A program made the position numbers and the translations under genes. Shown here piece by piece: positions 11,335 to 19,618 of a stretch of DNA of 64,000 bases. The DNA comes from Streptomyces sp. NRRL F-5135. Lineage in GTDB: Bacteria; Actinomycetota; Actinomycetes; Streptomycetales; Streptomycetaceae. The notes under the pieces were generated by a model, which saw only the letters and a list, made by a program, of their open reading frames with translations, searched no databases and was not told the DNA's origin. Location: assembly GCF_000719775.1 (NCBI RefSeq), contig NZ_JOHR01000009.1, positions 372,001 to 436,000 on the forward strand, read 5' to 3'. Each line of letters begins with the position of its first letter. Within the stretch, counting starts at the first letter, position 1.

Positions 11335-13403
11335 CACTGGTCTCCCGCGAGACCTTGTGCGCGGTCGTTGCCGGCGAAGGCCGCCTCGTTGATCTCCTGC
11401 GTCAGCGTGTACCGGTTGTTGGTGTGACCCGGGTTGGCGGCGGACCACTGGTCCGCCAGCGCCTGCAACTGGTTCTCGCGGGCGGTGAAGGTCTTGCCGT
11501 TCTCCCGCTGGGTCTCCTGGTTGATCCTGTCCTGTTCGTCGAGCTGCCACTGGTAGGCGAGCGCGTCGACGCCACGCTGGGCGGCGTCGCCGACCACCGG
11601 GATGAAGTTCACGGCACCACCGAAGCCGTGGTACGCCCACTTCGCGTCCCAGGACGGATCCTCCTTGTCCGTCTTGAGCGCCTGGTAGCGGGCCTCCTCC
11701 AAGAACCCGACCGTGGCTCCGGCCCGTTGCAGCGTTTCCTTCGGGTCGCTCGGTTTGTCCGTGTGGATGTCCCGGACCATTTCCTGGTTGAGGCCGTCGT
11801 TGAGGATGCCGTAGGCGTTCTGGTCGCGGGAGACCTGCTTGGTGACCTCCATCAGGTGGTGGCGGTCGAGCAGCCTCGGGTCGTTGGCGTCGTCGGCCTG
11901 CGAGCTGGCGGTGTGGTGGGTCTCGTCGCCGTAGTTGACGAGCACGGCGGCCATGTCGTCGCGCATCTCCGACGGGAAGTCGTCGCCGGCCTCGGAGAGG
12001 AACCGGAGCGAGCGGTCGAGGGCCTCGCGGTTCTGCGGGCTGTGCGGCACGGGGCGGGCGTCCGGGTCATTGGGGTTGACGCCGGTGGTGGCGGCGACGA
12101 GTGCCTTGCCAGTGGCCTCCCGCGCGTGGTTGGCGTCGCCGTCGTCCAGCGGCGTGTCCTCGATGACCTCCCGGTCCTTCAGGACGTACTGCGCGTTGTC
12201 CTGCGGCTGAGTGGTGTTGAAGAACTGCGTGGACGCCTCCGGGCTGTTGGAGAGCGCGCTCATGAATCCCGTCATGGGATCGCGGCCGAACTCCTCCCCC
12301 ATGAAGTTCATCTTCGGCATCGAAGGACCGCCGAGACCCGCCACCCAGTAGTGGGAGGGGATCTTCATGTCCTTCTCCGTCTTGACGAGCGCGTTCCCGT
12401 ACTTGTTCAGGAACTCGTCGTTGTAGTCGCCCACCCGCATGAGGTTGCTCATGATCTGGAAGCCGTAGACGTTCGCGCCGCGCGTCTGGATGCGCTCCTC
12501 GCCCAGCCGCACCATGTCGTCCTGCCAGCGCTGCATGGCGGGGCTGTCCGACTGCGTGGCGCCCGCGAGCGTCATGCTGAGGTTCTGCTGGAAGTCGCCG
12601 AGCTGCTCGCGGCGGGCACGCTGGAGGTCGCCGCCGTCGGAGGGGTCCGACAGGTCCGCCCAGAAATCGAGCAGACCGCGCGGGCCGAGGGTCGTCGCGA
12701 ACCGCTCCTGGAAGAGGGGGTCGTCCCGGTACTGGGCCAGGTCGCGGTTGAGCGCGTCGAACTCCTCGGGGGACATGTCGTCCCCCTTGTTCTTGATGAG
12801 GTTCGCGTACCGCTCGGCGTCCTTGATCGCCTTGGCCGCCGCGTCGCGGTCCGCGTACGAGGCGTCCGAGAAGCCGTACGGCGACTGGGTGACGATGGCG
12901 ACCAGCGCGTCCGACGCCGTCCTGTCGCTCTCCGTCGCACCCTGGAGGATGCGCTGGACCTCGTCGCGCAGGTTCTCCGCGTCCTCGGGGGTGTGGTCGG
13001 GCACCTCGGTGCCCTCGGCGGCCCGGTCGGGGTGGATGTTCATCGTCACGGTGAAACCGCCGTCGCCCGTACCGACGACCGTGAGGTTCTTCTTGAGGCC
13101 GTTCTCGATGGCGGTGCCGAGCCTGTCCTTGTAGTCGACGAGCTCGTCGTGCGTGTCGCGCAGGATGTTGCGGATGGTGGTCGCCTCGGTCACCGCGTCG
13201 GCGAACTCCGTGGCCGTCTTCAGGATGAAGCTCTTGGTGACGGTCGCGTTGACACCTTCCCAGTTGGCCTTCTTGGCGGCACCGTCGAGCTGGGTCCTCG
13301 CGTCCTCCTTCAGCTCCTCCAACTTGGTGATCATGGTGGTCCAGTCACCGACGGCGGTGCTGAGCTTGGAGAAATTGGCGTGCCGGAGCGCGTCGAGTTC
13401 CAT
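11334..13403 (-). CDS. Large helical protein (DUF6571-like), ESX-associated candidate
   Basis: The protein has 689 residues from the ATG at 13403 (MELDALRHANFSKLS), overlapping the previous stop. The first 100 residues are helical, with the length and feel of a WXG100 domain (FSKLSTAVGDWTTMITKLEELKEDART; AAKKANWEGVNATVTK, where W-E-G is a WXG motif). The body is hydrophilic and soluble, and no signal peptide is seen. Such proteins occur in Streptomyces as DUF6571-type hypotheticals, by memory only. A WXG-like head on a large body fits a type VII substrate. A toxin activity is not evident from motifs. It is translationally coupled on both sides. Confidence 0.78.
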   Translation of the reverse strand: MELDALRHANFSKLSTAVGDWTTMITKLEELKEDARTQLDGAAKKANWEGVNATVTKSFILKTATEFADAVTEATTIRNILRDTHDELVDYKDRLGTAIENGLKKNLTVVGTGDGGFTVTMNIHPDRAAEGTEVPDHTPEDAENLRDEVQRILQGATESDRTASDALVAIVTQSPYGFSDASYADRDAAAKAIKDAERYANLIKNKGDDMSPEEFDALNRDLAQYRDDPLFQERFATTLGPRGLLDFWADLSDPSDGGDLQRARREQLGDFQQNLSMTLAGATQSDSPAMQRWQDDMVRLGEERIQTRGANVYGFQIMSNLMRVGDYNDEFLNKYGNALVKTEKDMKIPSHYWVAGLGGPSMPKMNFMGEEFGRDPMTGFMSALSNSPEASTQFFNTTQPQDNAQYVLKDREVIEDTPLDDGDANHAREATGKALVAATTGVNPNDPDARPVPHSPQNREALDRSLRFLSEAGDDFPSEMRDDMAAVLVNYGDETHHTASSQADDANDPRLLDRHHLMEVTKQVSRDQNAYGILNDGLNQEMVRDIHTDKPSDPKETLQRAGATVGFLEEARYQALKTDKEDPSWDAKWAYHGFGGAVNFIPVVGDAAQRGVDALAYQWQLDEQDRINQETQRENGKTFTARENQLQALADQWSAANPGHTNNRYTLTQEINEAAFAGNDRAQGLAGDQ

Positions 13404-13846
13404 CAGTGCCTGGTCCCTTCCGCGAAGCCCTGGTCCAGTTCGGCGTAGCGGAACCGGGTCGCGATGTAGTACTCGTCCTCCGCGTGCGCGTTCTCCGTGT
13501 AGTCCAGGTGGTTGGAGATGTGGGCACAGGCTTCGAGCAGGGTGTCGACCTGCGTCTTCCATGTGTCGGTCACGGTCGAGAGCGCCGTGCCGAGGGCGAA
13601 GTCCGGCTTCAGCGAGGTCGCGGCCTCGTAGCTGGTCTGCTTGGCGTGATCGCCGTCCGTGTCCAGCCGCTGGTACAGCTTGAACGCCTCGTCGCCGATC
13701 GCCGCCAGATCGGTCTGGGTGACCTTCAGGTCCCCTTCCGGGATCGGGCCCGTGGGCCCCCCGTCCAGTTGGTTGAGCCGCGTCTGAGATGTCGCCTGTT
13801 CGGCCGCGGCACTCTTGGCCTGAGACCATTCCTGGTCGAATGACAC
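13403..13846 (-). CDS. ESX-sized helical protein, first gene of coupled trio
   Basis: The protein has 147 residues, hydrophilic and largely helical, with no signal peptide (MSFDQEWSQAKSAAAEQATSQTRL). Its length and helical-hairpin character resemble ESX/WXG100 partners, but no clear W-x-G is seen (the nearest is DTWKTQ). Its stop overlaps the ATG of the 689-residue protein, suggesting a stoichiometric pair, as usual for ESX substrates and chaperone-like partners. The function is inferred from context only. Confidence 0.7.
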   Translation of the reverse strand: MSFDQEWSQAKSAAAEQATSQTRLNQLDGGPTGPIPEGDLKVTQTDLAAIGDEAFKLYQRLDTDGDHAKQTSYEAATSLKPDFALGTALSTVTDTWKTQVDTLLEACAHISNHLDYTENAHAEDEYYIATRFRYAELDQGFAEGTRH

Positions 13847-14530
13847 GCTTTCCCCCGTGCTTCACCGAACTCGGCCACCCCGGCTACGGCGAGCCGTCAG
13901 GCCGGTCGGAACTCTCGGACCTGTCACACCTGTCACAAAGAACACCGGCCGGAGACGTTCCACGGCGGCCCCGCCCGGCTGTCGACGCTCTCGGACGTCT
14001 CCGTCCTCGAACCTCACCAACACGCGCGGACCCGCGCTCGCTCGACGCCCCCGTTACCTGTTGCCGCCCGGGCCCCCGAAGGCGGTGGCCACGGTCGACG
14101 GCGCCGACTTTACGGGCCCACAGGTTGCGTGAGCAACGCCCCGCGAACGCCGTCCGCCTCTTGATACACACCCGTCACGGCCCCCCGCACGCACCGCACG
14201 CACCCGTCACGGCGAGGCGGCGCGGCCGGGCCCGGAGTGGGGGCCGCCCGGAGCAGTGCCCCCGGCCCGGCGGACACGGGGCCGCGGTTCCCGCGATGCC
14301 CCGGCTCGGTTCGGTACGCCTCTGAGGGCCGGTTCCGCACGGCGCCTTGCGACTTGCGGCCTGTGGGCCCGTGGGCCTGTGGGCCTGTGGGCCCGTGGGC
14401 AGGGAACGGTGGCTTCGCCATCGCCGCGTGACCGCTGACGGCACTGCCGGGTCTCCCGAGCACGGTACGCGGCTCAGGCCCGGCTCCGGCGTGGCCGAGC
14501 GCGTCGAGCGCAACGCCGGACGCCAGAGAC
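13847..14530. other. Intergenic region with 8-bp tandem repeats
   Basis: This is 684 bases between the trio and the second mycosin gene. It should contain the promoter of the trio, since 13.85-13.95 kb is somewhat less GC-rich. At 14361-14400 an 8-base unit, CTGTGGGC or CCGTGGGC, is repeated five times. No credible gene is seen. Confidence 0.5.
14361..14400. repeat. Five tandem 8-bp units
   Basis: The units CTGTGGGC, CCGTGGGC, CTGTGGGC, CTGTGGGC and CCGTGGGC lie head to tail. They are probably a length-variable simple repeat, downstream of the second mycosin gene. Confidence 0.8.
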
Positions 14531-15754
14531 TCACCCGCGCCGAGAACGTATGACGGGTACGGCAACGGCCGCACCGAGCACGACCGCGGCACCGACACCC
14601 AGGCCGATCCACAGACCGGCGCCGCCGCTCTTGTCAGCCTCAACGGCGGCCGTCGAGGGCGACGCCTGGGCGTCGTTGTCCCCGGCCGCAGCCGACGATG
14701 ACGCCGACGCCTCGGCCTCGGCCTCGGCCAGATCCGACAGCGGGTACTCGTCCGCGGGCCCGGGATCACCAGGCGTCGTGAGCGCACGCAGCGGCCGGAC
14801 GGCGCCGTAGCCGACGTAGTCGTTCCGCTTGACGCCGTCGGTGGGGCCGCTGACGGTGTTGAGCATGACCCGGAGGACCTGGTTGTTGGTCCAGTCCGGA
14901 TGCTTGGACCAGATCAGAGCGGCGCTGGCGGAGGCGATGGCGGTGGCGGCACTGGTGCCGTGTCCCGTGCACAGCCCGGTCTTTCCGCCACAGGCGTGGA
15001 CCATTTCTTCGCCAGGTGCAGAGACATCCACTTGAGGTCCGTATTGCGACTCCTTGGTCTTCTTCCCCTCCTTGTCGAGGGCCCCCACCCCGACGACGCC
15101 TGGAGTCCCGGCCGGAAATTCCAGCCCATTCCCTTCATCGGCAGTGTTGCCCGTCGAGGCGAAGATCAACGCTCCTTTTTCAATGGCATAATTGACAGCA
15201 GACGCCAGTGCCTGCGACCCCTTTCGTGACCCCATTGATATATTAATGACTTTCGCACCATTATCGGCCGCATAGCGAATGGCGATCGACACGGACTTGT
15301 TGAACTCCTGCACCTTGGAAACGCGATTGGCATCCCAATCCGCGTCCCGTATCCTGACCGGAAGGATTTTTGCTCCCGGGGCCAGCCCGTAAGCTCCGTC
15401 CCCTCCCCCGCTCTTGCCAGTGCCAGCAATGAGCCCAGCCATTCCCGTCCCATGGCCGTCATAGTCGTTACGCTCATCACCCGCCGAGTCCGAGGCAAGG
15501 TCTTTGCCCTTCAGGACCCGCCCCTGGAGGTCCGGGTTCGTAGCGTCTACCCCGGAGTCGATGACCGCGACAGTCACGCCCTCACCCCTGCTGATCTTCC
15601 AGATCTCATCCGCCTTCATGGCATCGAGATGCCACTGCTGAGAGCGGATGGAATCCGCATAAGCCGGAGCCGGCGCGCTGCCCACCAGCAGAGCCCCTAG
15701 TACAGCAAGGACAGTTGCCGGGCCTCGGCCCATCCAGGGGGTGTTGGTGCGCAT
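14531..15754 (-). CDS. Mycosin-like subtilase (S8), copy 2
   Basis: Mycosins are membrane-anchored serine proteases of type VII secretion, acting outside the membrane. The protein has 407 residues from the ATG at 15754. A signal peptide (VLAVLGALLVGSAPAPAYA) precedes the catalytic domain. The triad is intact: Asp in VAVIDSGVD, His in DGHGTGMAGLIAG and Ser in GHGTSAATAIASASAA. An Ala/Ser/Glu-rich linker leads to one C-terminal transmembrane helix (GLWIGLGVGAAVVLGAAVA) and a short basic tail (RSRRG). It is closely similar to 18170-19591 (SKHPDWTNNQVLRVMLNT is shared). It lies 28 bases after the WXG-type gene. A patch around 15.17-15.26 kb is notably AT-rich for this genome. Confidence 0.9.
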   Translation of the reverse strand: MRTNTPWMGRGPATVLAVLGALLVGSAPAPAYADSIRSQQWHLDAMKADEIWKISRGEGVTVAVIDSGVDATNPDLQGRVLKGKDLASDSAGDERNDYDGHGTGMAGLIAGTGKSGGGDGAYGLAPGAKILPVRIRDADWDANRVSKVQEFNKSVSIAIRYAADNGAKVINISMGSRKGSQALASAVNYAIEKGALIFASTGNTADEGNGLEFPAGTPGVVGVGALDKEGKKTKESQYGPQVDVSAPGEEMVHACGGKTGLCTGHGTSAATAIASASAALIWSKHPDWTNNQVLRVMLNTVSGPTDGVKRNDYVGYGAVRPLRALTTPGDPGPADEYPLSDLAEAEAEASASSSAAAGDNDAQASPSTAAVEADKSGGAGLWIGLGVGAAVVLGAAVAVPVIRSRRG

Positions 15755-15782
15755 ACGCTCGTTCGCTCCGCTTTCTGCGAGA

Positions 15783-17216
15783 TCAGTCGATAACCGGCGG
15801 CACAATGCGCCGACCGCTCCGCTGCCAGGTCTCCTCGTCCTCCACGAGGTAGTCCGGCCGTTCGCCTGTCGTCTCGTCACGACGTTTCGGCGCCTTGCCG
15901 ACACGTGGCGGTGTCGCTCCGTTTCGCACCAGGCCTGTCCCTCCAGGAGTGAAGGCTCTACCACCGGTACCCGGCTGCTGCGGGCGTCCTCCGACGATGC
16001 CACCGTTCTCCCCTGCCAGCCGACGCCCGGTCATGCCGCTCTGAGCAGGCCCTCCACCCAGGCCACCACCAGCACCATGTGCCATCGGTGGACGGCCGTG
16101 GACAGGGCTCTCTCCGCCGACAACCATCCCTCGTGGCAGGGCACCCGAGCGGCCGGAAGCAGGGGGGACCGGACGGCCTCCGGTGATTCCTCGCTCAGCC
16201 GGTGCGCGCCCGACAGGTCCAGCATTGGGCCCTGTCTGTCCGGTCAGCGATGGAGGACGTGCGCCCCCCGTCCGCCCAACGTTTGGCAAGTTCTGCGGAG
16301 GGGAGCCATTCCTGCCGAGAGCCGGCGGTATGTTCGGCGGGACGGGGAGCGCCAGCCCCTCAGGTTTGCCGACGGCCTGCGGAGCATTGGGCGTTGTGGG
16401 AGTAGCAGTCACCGGCGATTGTGTATCGACACTGGCGATCTCGGTTGCCACCGGAACGTCCGGCCGTGTCACCTGAGTAGGGGACAGCGAGTTCCCGTAA
16501 ATCGCGGGAGTCACCGCTCCTTCGACGCTGCCGTTGCCGCCGCCCATCGTATGGGTCGGTCCCCCACCGAGGTTCGCGGTTGTGTCAGTGCCGCCCCCAC
16601 CAGAGCGCGCCAGGTCGTGGGTGGAGATCCGTGCTTCCCCACGCGGAACGAACTCCGTCGGCGGCGGCTGAAACGTCGGCACCTCCAGCTTGCCCATCTG
16701 CGTCTGCGAGTGCTCGTACACGTTCGCGAGCCTTCGCATCTGAGTCGCCGCCTCCAGGCGGTTCCGCTCCGCATCCGTCGCCAACGTCGACGACGACTTG
16801 CCGATCACCAGGTCCGAATCCGGGTCGTTGGGCGCGTTCAAGGCCGCCGCCAGGTTCGCCTTGGCCCCCGCGACATCGCGCGGAATCGCGCTCTGCGCCT
16901 CGGCGATCGCGTTCGAGGCGTGGCCCAGCCATTGCGAAGCGCCGTCGCTGTACTCCGCCAGCCGGAACGTCGCGCTCGCCAGGCTCGCGCTCCATTCGAT
17001 GAACGCCTTGTAGCCCTCTCCTTGCCACTCCACCCGCTCGGGACGGGCCTTGAGCTGCTCCGCGATCTCGCGGATCTCGCCGGCCGCCGCGCTCAGCGTG
17101 TCAGCGGCTCCCTGCACCGCCCCGCTGTCGGCTCGGTCGAGCCAAGAAAGCATGTCCTCGTGCGACATGTCTTCGAAGGGGGTCGAGCCGCCCCCGCTGC
17201 GGTTCTGCTGGTCCAC
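15783..17216 (-). CDS. WXG-motif protein with C-terminal tag, copy 2
   Basis: The protein has 477 residues. About residues 1-190 are helical and contain WQGEGYKAFIEW, the W-x-G turn of the WXG100/PPE fold. A long Pro/Gly-rich, probably disordered, region follows (repeats such as GRAPAERGITGGRPVPPASG). The last residues, RPDYLVEDEETW..GRRIVPPVID, are almost identical to the end of the paralogue at 19619-21100. No signal peptide is present. The architecture fits a type VII substrate whose tail is a recognition or processing signal, possibly for the adjacent mycosin (inference). Confidence 0.82.
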   Translation of the reverse strand: MDQQNRSGGGSTPFEDMSHEDMLSWLDRADSGAVQGAADTLSAAAGEIREIAEQLKARPERVEWQGEGYKAFIEWSASLASATFRLAEYSDGASQWLGHASNAIAEAQSAIPRDVAGAKANLAAALNAPNDPDSDLVIGKSSSTLATDAERNRLEAATQMRRLANVYEHSQTQMGKLEVPTFQPPPTEFVPRGEARISTHDLARSGGGGTDTTANLGGGPTHTMGGGNGSVEGAVTPAIYGNSLSPTQVTRPDVPVATEIASVDTQSPVTATPTTPNAPQAVGKPEGLALPVPPNIPPALGRNGSPPQNLPNVGRTGGARPPSLTGQTGPNAGPVGRAPAERGITGGRPVPPASGRSGALPRGMVVGGESPVHGRPPMAHGAGGGLGGGPAQSGMTGRRLAGENGGIVGGRPQQPGTGGRAFTPGGTGLVRNGATPPRVGKAPKRRDETTGERPDYLVEDEETWQRSGRRIVPPVID

Positions 17217-17331
17217 TCACCTGCCCCGTCCGTCTTCGCGCCCCTCGACGTAATCGTCGCACCGCCCGACGCGCCACCACCACTGTGGAAACCCGCATAC
17301 CGCGTACCGCTACGGGAATCCGTCGACCGAA

Positions 17332-17913
17332 TTACGCGAACCCGCCGACCCCGGCCGTACCGGCGTCGCCCGGGCTCGACCCGTCGGCGCGCTCGCTGGG
17401 CTGGGTGGGCTCGTTGGGCTCGTTCTGCGGTTTGTTCGCGTTCGCCACAGTCTCCGGAGGGTGCGGATCGCGCCGCGGATCGTAGTGTTCCTCGGCGTTC
17501 TGGTAGATCATCCGCATGCGCCGACGGATATCGTCGTCGAGTTGACCGAAACCGTCCTTCGACGCGACGACCGCGATCCCCATCCCCTCCAGAGAGTTCG
17601 ACAGCAGCCCGGACAACTGCTTCAGCTGGTCGATGACCGTCTGGTACGACGTGAACAGGCCCGCCGCCTCGGTCCAGGCGCCCCCTCCACCGCCGAACTG
17701 TCCACGTTCCAGCGGCTCGGCGGCCACCTTCTTCCGGCCCGCCGGTGAACCCTCGAGCTTGGTGATCAGCTCATCCACCCGGTTCTTGAACGAACGCATC
17801 GACTCCGGGTCGTAGACCACCGAAGTCGCCACAGGGCTGTTCACCCTGCGCTCGATTTCCTCCGGGCTCAGCGGCCCCGACGACCAGCCCCAGCCACCAC
17901 CTGCGATCGACAT
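17332..17913 (-). CDS. Coiled-coil ESX-like partner, copy 2
   Basis: The protein has 193 residues from the ATG at 17913 (MSIAGGGWGWSSG). The helical core matches the paralogue at 21118-21642: SFKNRVDELITKLE near the N-terminus, then DDDIRRRMR and EEHYDPRRDP before a hydrophilic tail. No signal peptide is present. It lies 115 bases before the WXG-motif gene and begins the second cassette. It probably forms a helical complex with the WXG-type protein (inference). Confidence 0.78.
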   Translation of the reverse strand: MSIAGGGWGWSSGPLSPEEIERRVNSPVATSVVYDPESMRSFKNRVDELITKLEGSPAGRKKVAAEPLERGQFGGGGGAWTEAAGLFTSYQTVIDQLKQLSGLLSNSLEGMGIAVVASKDGFGQLDDDIRRRMRMIYQNAEEHYDPRRDPHPPETVANANKPQNEPNEPTQPSERADGSSPGDAGTAGVGGFA

Positions 17914-18169
17914 GGTCTCCCCCCACGCACCAGCACATCGACCCCTTACCTTAACGACCTCGGATACGGCCGTTGACCTCTTATGACACCGATGCACACG
18001 GTCCCAGCCGCAAACCCTCTTCCGCGTACGGCCCGCATGCGCCGACCCGCGTGCGCAGGCCGACGAGCGCCTCCCGGTGGTTCCGTATCCGGGCCTGGAT
18101 CCGGGCAGCCTCGGCCCCGGCTGGTGCCACCGGCCGACTCACACAGGGCACGGCTCAGCTGGTGAAGCC

Positions 18170-19591
18170 CTATGAACCAGGTCCCTGTGGGTGGGCGGGA
18201 GGAGTCTGCGGCGTCGAGCCGGGGCGGTGAGGCGAGCCGTCGTAGGGCGGATACGGCGGGTTGGTCTGCTGGTGCTGGTAGGGCTGGTGTTGGTAGGGCT
18301 GGTGTTGGTAGGGCTGCTGCTGGTACGGGGGGAAGGCCGGAGCCGTCGGCTGTTGCGACGAGAGCGCGGCCCTGCGGCGGGAACGGACTACAGCCACCGC
18401 GACAGCTCCGCCGATGAGCAGAGCCGCGCCGACGCCGAGCCCGATCCACAGCCCTGTGCCACCGCCTTCGTCGGAAGCGGCTGCCGCCGCGGGATTCTCC
18501 TCGTCGGTGCTGGAATCGCCTGCCGCCTCGGAGGCGTTGGGCGAAGGAGATGCGGAAGCCGCCTCCTTGAGGTCGGGGAGCGGATACTCACCGGCCGGCC
18601 CCGGGTCCCCCGGATTAGTCAGTGCGAGGAGGGGACGTACAGCGCCGTAACCGACCTGGTCGCTTCGCCTGTCGCCACCCTTGACGCCGCTGGCGGTGTT
18701 GAGCATGACGCGCAGCACCTGATTGTTGGTCCAGTCGGGGTGCTTGGACCAGATGAGGGCGGCGGAGGCGGAAGCGAGGGCGGTGGCGGCACTTGTTCCG
18801 CTGCCCTCACAAAGTCCAGTTCCACCTGTGCAGGCATTGGTGATTTCCTCACCGGGGGCCGAAATATCCACCTCTGGACCGTACTGGGACACGCTCATAC
18901 GAGAGGCTTTTCGATCCAGCCCGCCAACTCCGACCACACCCGGCGTGGACGCCGGATACTGCGGATCGTATCCCAATTCGCCACCATTACCCACGCCAGC
19001 AAAAATCAGCTTGTTTTTGTCGTGAGCATACTTCACGGCCTTCGTGAGCTCAGCGGATCCTCCGTTACCGGCCACCGAGATGTTGATGATCTGTGCGTCA
19101 GAGTCCGCGGCAAAGCGGATGGCTTCGCTCATACTGCCCGCGAAAGTGTCGCGCGCAGATTTCTCCCGCATCCGCTCCTGGCTGTACTGGATCCGAACGG
19201 GAAGAATCTTGGCCTCGGGAGCAAGGCCGTAGGACCCCTGGGCCGGTCCCCGCCCGCCCATTCCCGCGATCAGCGAAGCCATTCCCGTACCGTGATTGTC
19301 GATGTCATTGTTCTCATCGCCGGACAGTTCCGAGAAATCCCTTCCTTCGAGGACTTGCCCCTTCAGATCAGGAATCGTGTCATCAACACCCGAGTCGAGC
19401 ACGGCGACGGTCACCCCGCGCCCTTTGCTGATCTTCCATGCCTCGTCGGCCTGCATGGCGTCCAAATGCCACTGCTGTTCTCGCACTGTCTCGGCATGAG
19501 CGGGAGTTGCCGCGATCGCCAGCAACGCCATCCCCAGAGCGGCCGACGCCACGGCCCTTGCAGCTGCCGACCGCTCAGAGTTGATGCGCAT
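18170..19591 (-). CDS. Mycosin-like subtilase (S8), copy 1
   Basis: The protein has 473 residues from the ATG at 19591, chosen because GAGGGG sits 5 bases upstream. An ATG at 19612 has no ribosome site. The signal peptide ends TPAHA. The catalytic triad is intact: Asp in VAVLDSGVD, His in DNHGTGMASLIAG and Ser in GSGTSAATALASASAA. After the transmembrane helix (GLWIGLGVGAALLIGGA) there is a cytoplasmic tail of about 70 residues absent from copy 2. It is Pro/Gln/Tyr-rich, with PYQHQ repeated. Copy 1 is the last gene of the first cassette, 27 bases after the WXG-type gene. Confidence 0.9.
   Translation of the reverse strand: MRINSERSAAARAVASAALGMALLAIAATPAHAETVREQQWHLDAMQADEAWKISKGRGVTVAVLDSGVDDTIPDLKGQVLEGRDFSELSGDENNDIDNHGTGMASLIAGMGGRGPAQGSYGLAPEAKILPVRIQYSQERMREKSARDTFAGSMSEAIRFAADSDAQIINISVAGNGGSAELTKAVKYAHDKNKLIFAGVGNGGELGYDPQYPASTPGVVGVGGLDRKASRMSVSQYGPEVDISAPGEEITNACTGGTGLCEGSGTSAATALASASAALIWSKHPDWTNNQVLRVMLNTASGVKGGDRRSDQVGYGAVRPLLALTNPGDPGPAGEYPLPDLKEAASASPSPNASEAAGDSSTDEENPAAAAASDEGGGTGLWIGLGVGAALLIGGAVAVAVVRSRRRAALSSQQPTAPAFPPYQQQPYQHQPYQHQPYQHQQTNPPYPPYDGSPHRPGSTPQTPPAHPQGPGS
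18271..18330. repeat. 15-bp tandem repeat coding the PYQHQ tail
   Basis: Four head-to-tail 15-base units of the type GGTGTTGGTAGGGCT lie in the 3' part of mycosin copy 1. They are in frame and encode the repeating PYQHQ peptide. Unit number is likely to vary between strains. Confidence 0.85.
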
Positions 19592-19618
19592 TTTCCCCTC
19601 AAGCCAATTCATACGAGA

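Noticed and set aside
11355..13448. Plus-strand frame of about 700 codons opposite the 689-residue ESX-like gene
   Set aside because: It is a Val/Leu/Arg-rich shadow frame. The minus-strand gene has coupled overlaps and coherent helical sequence.
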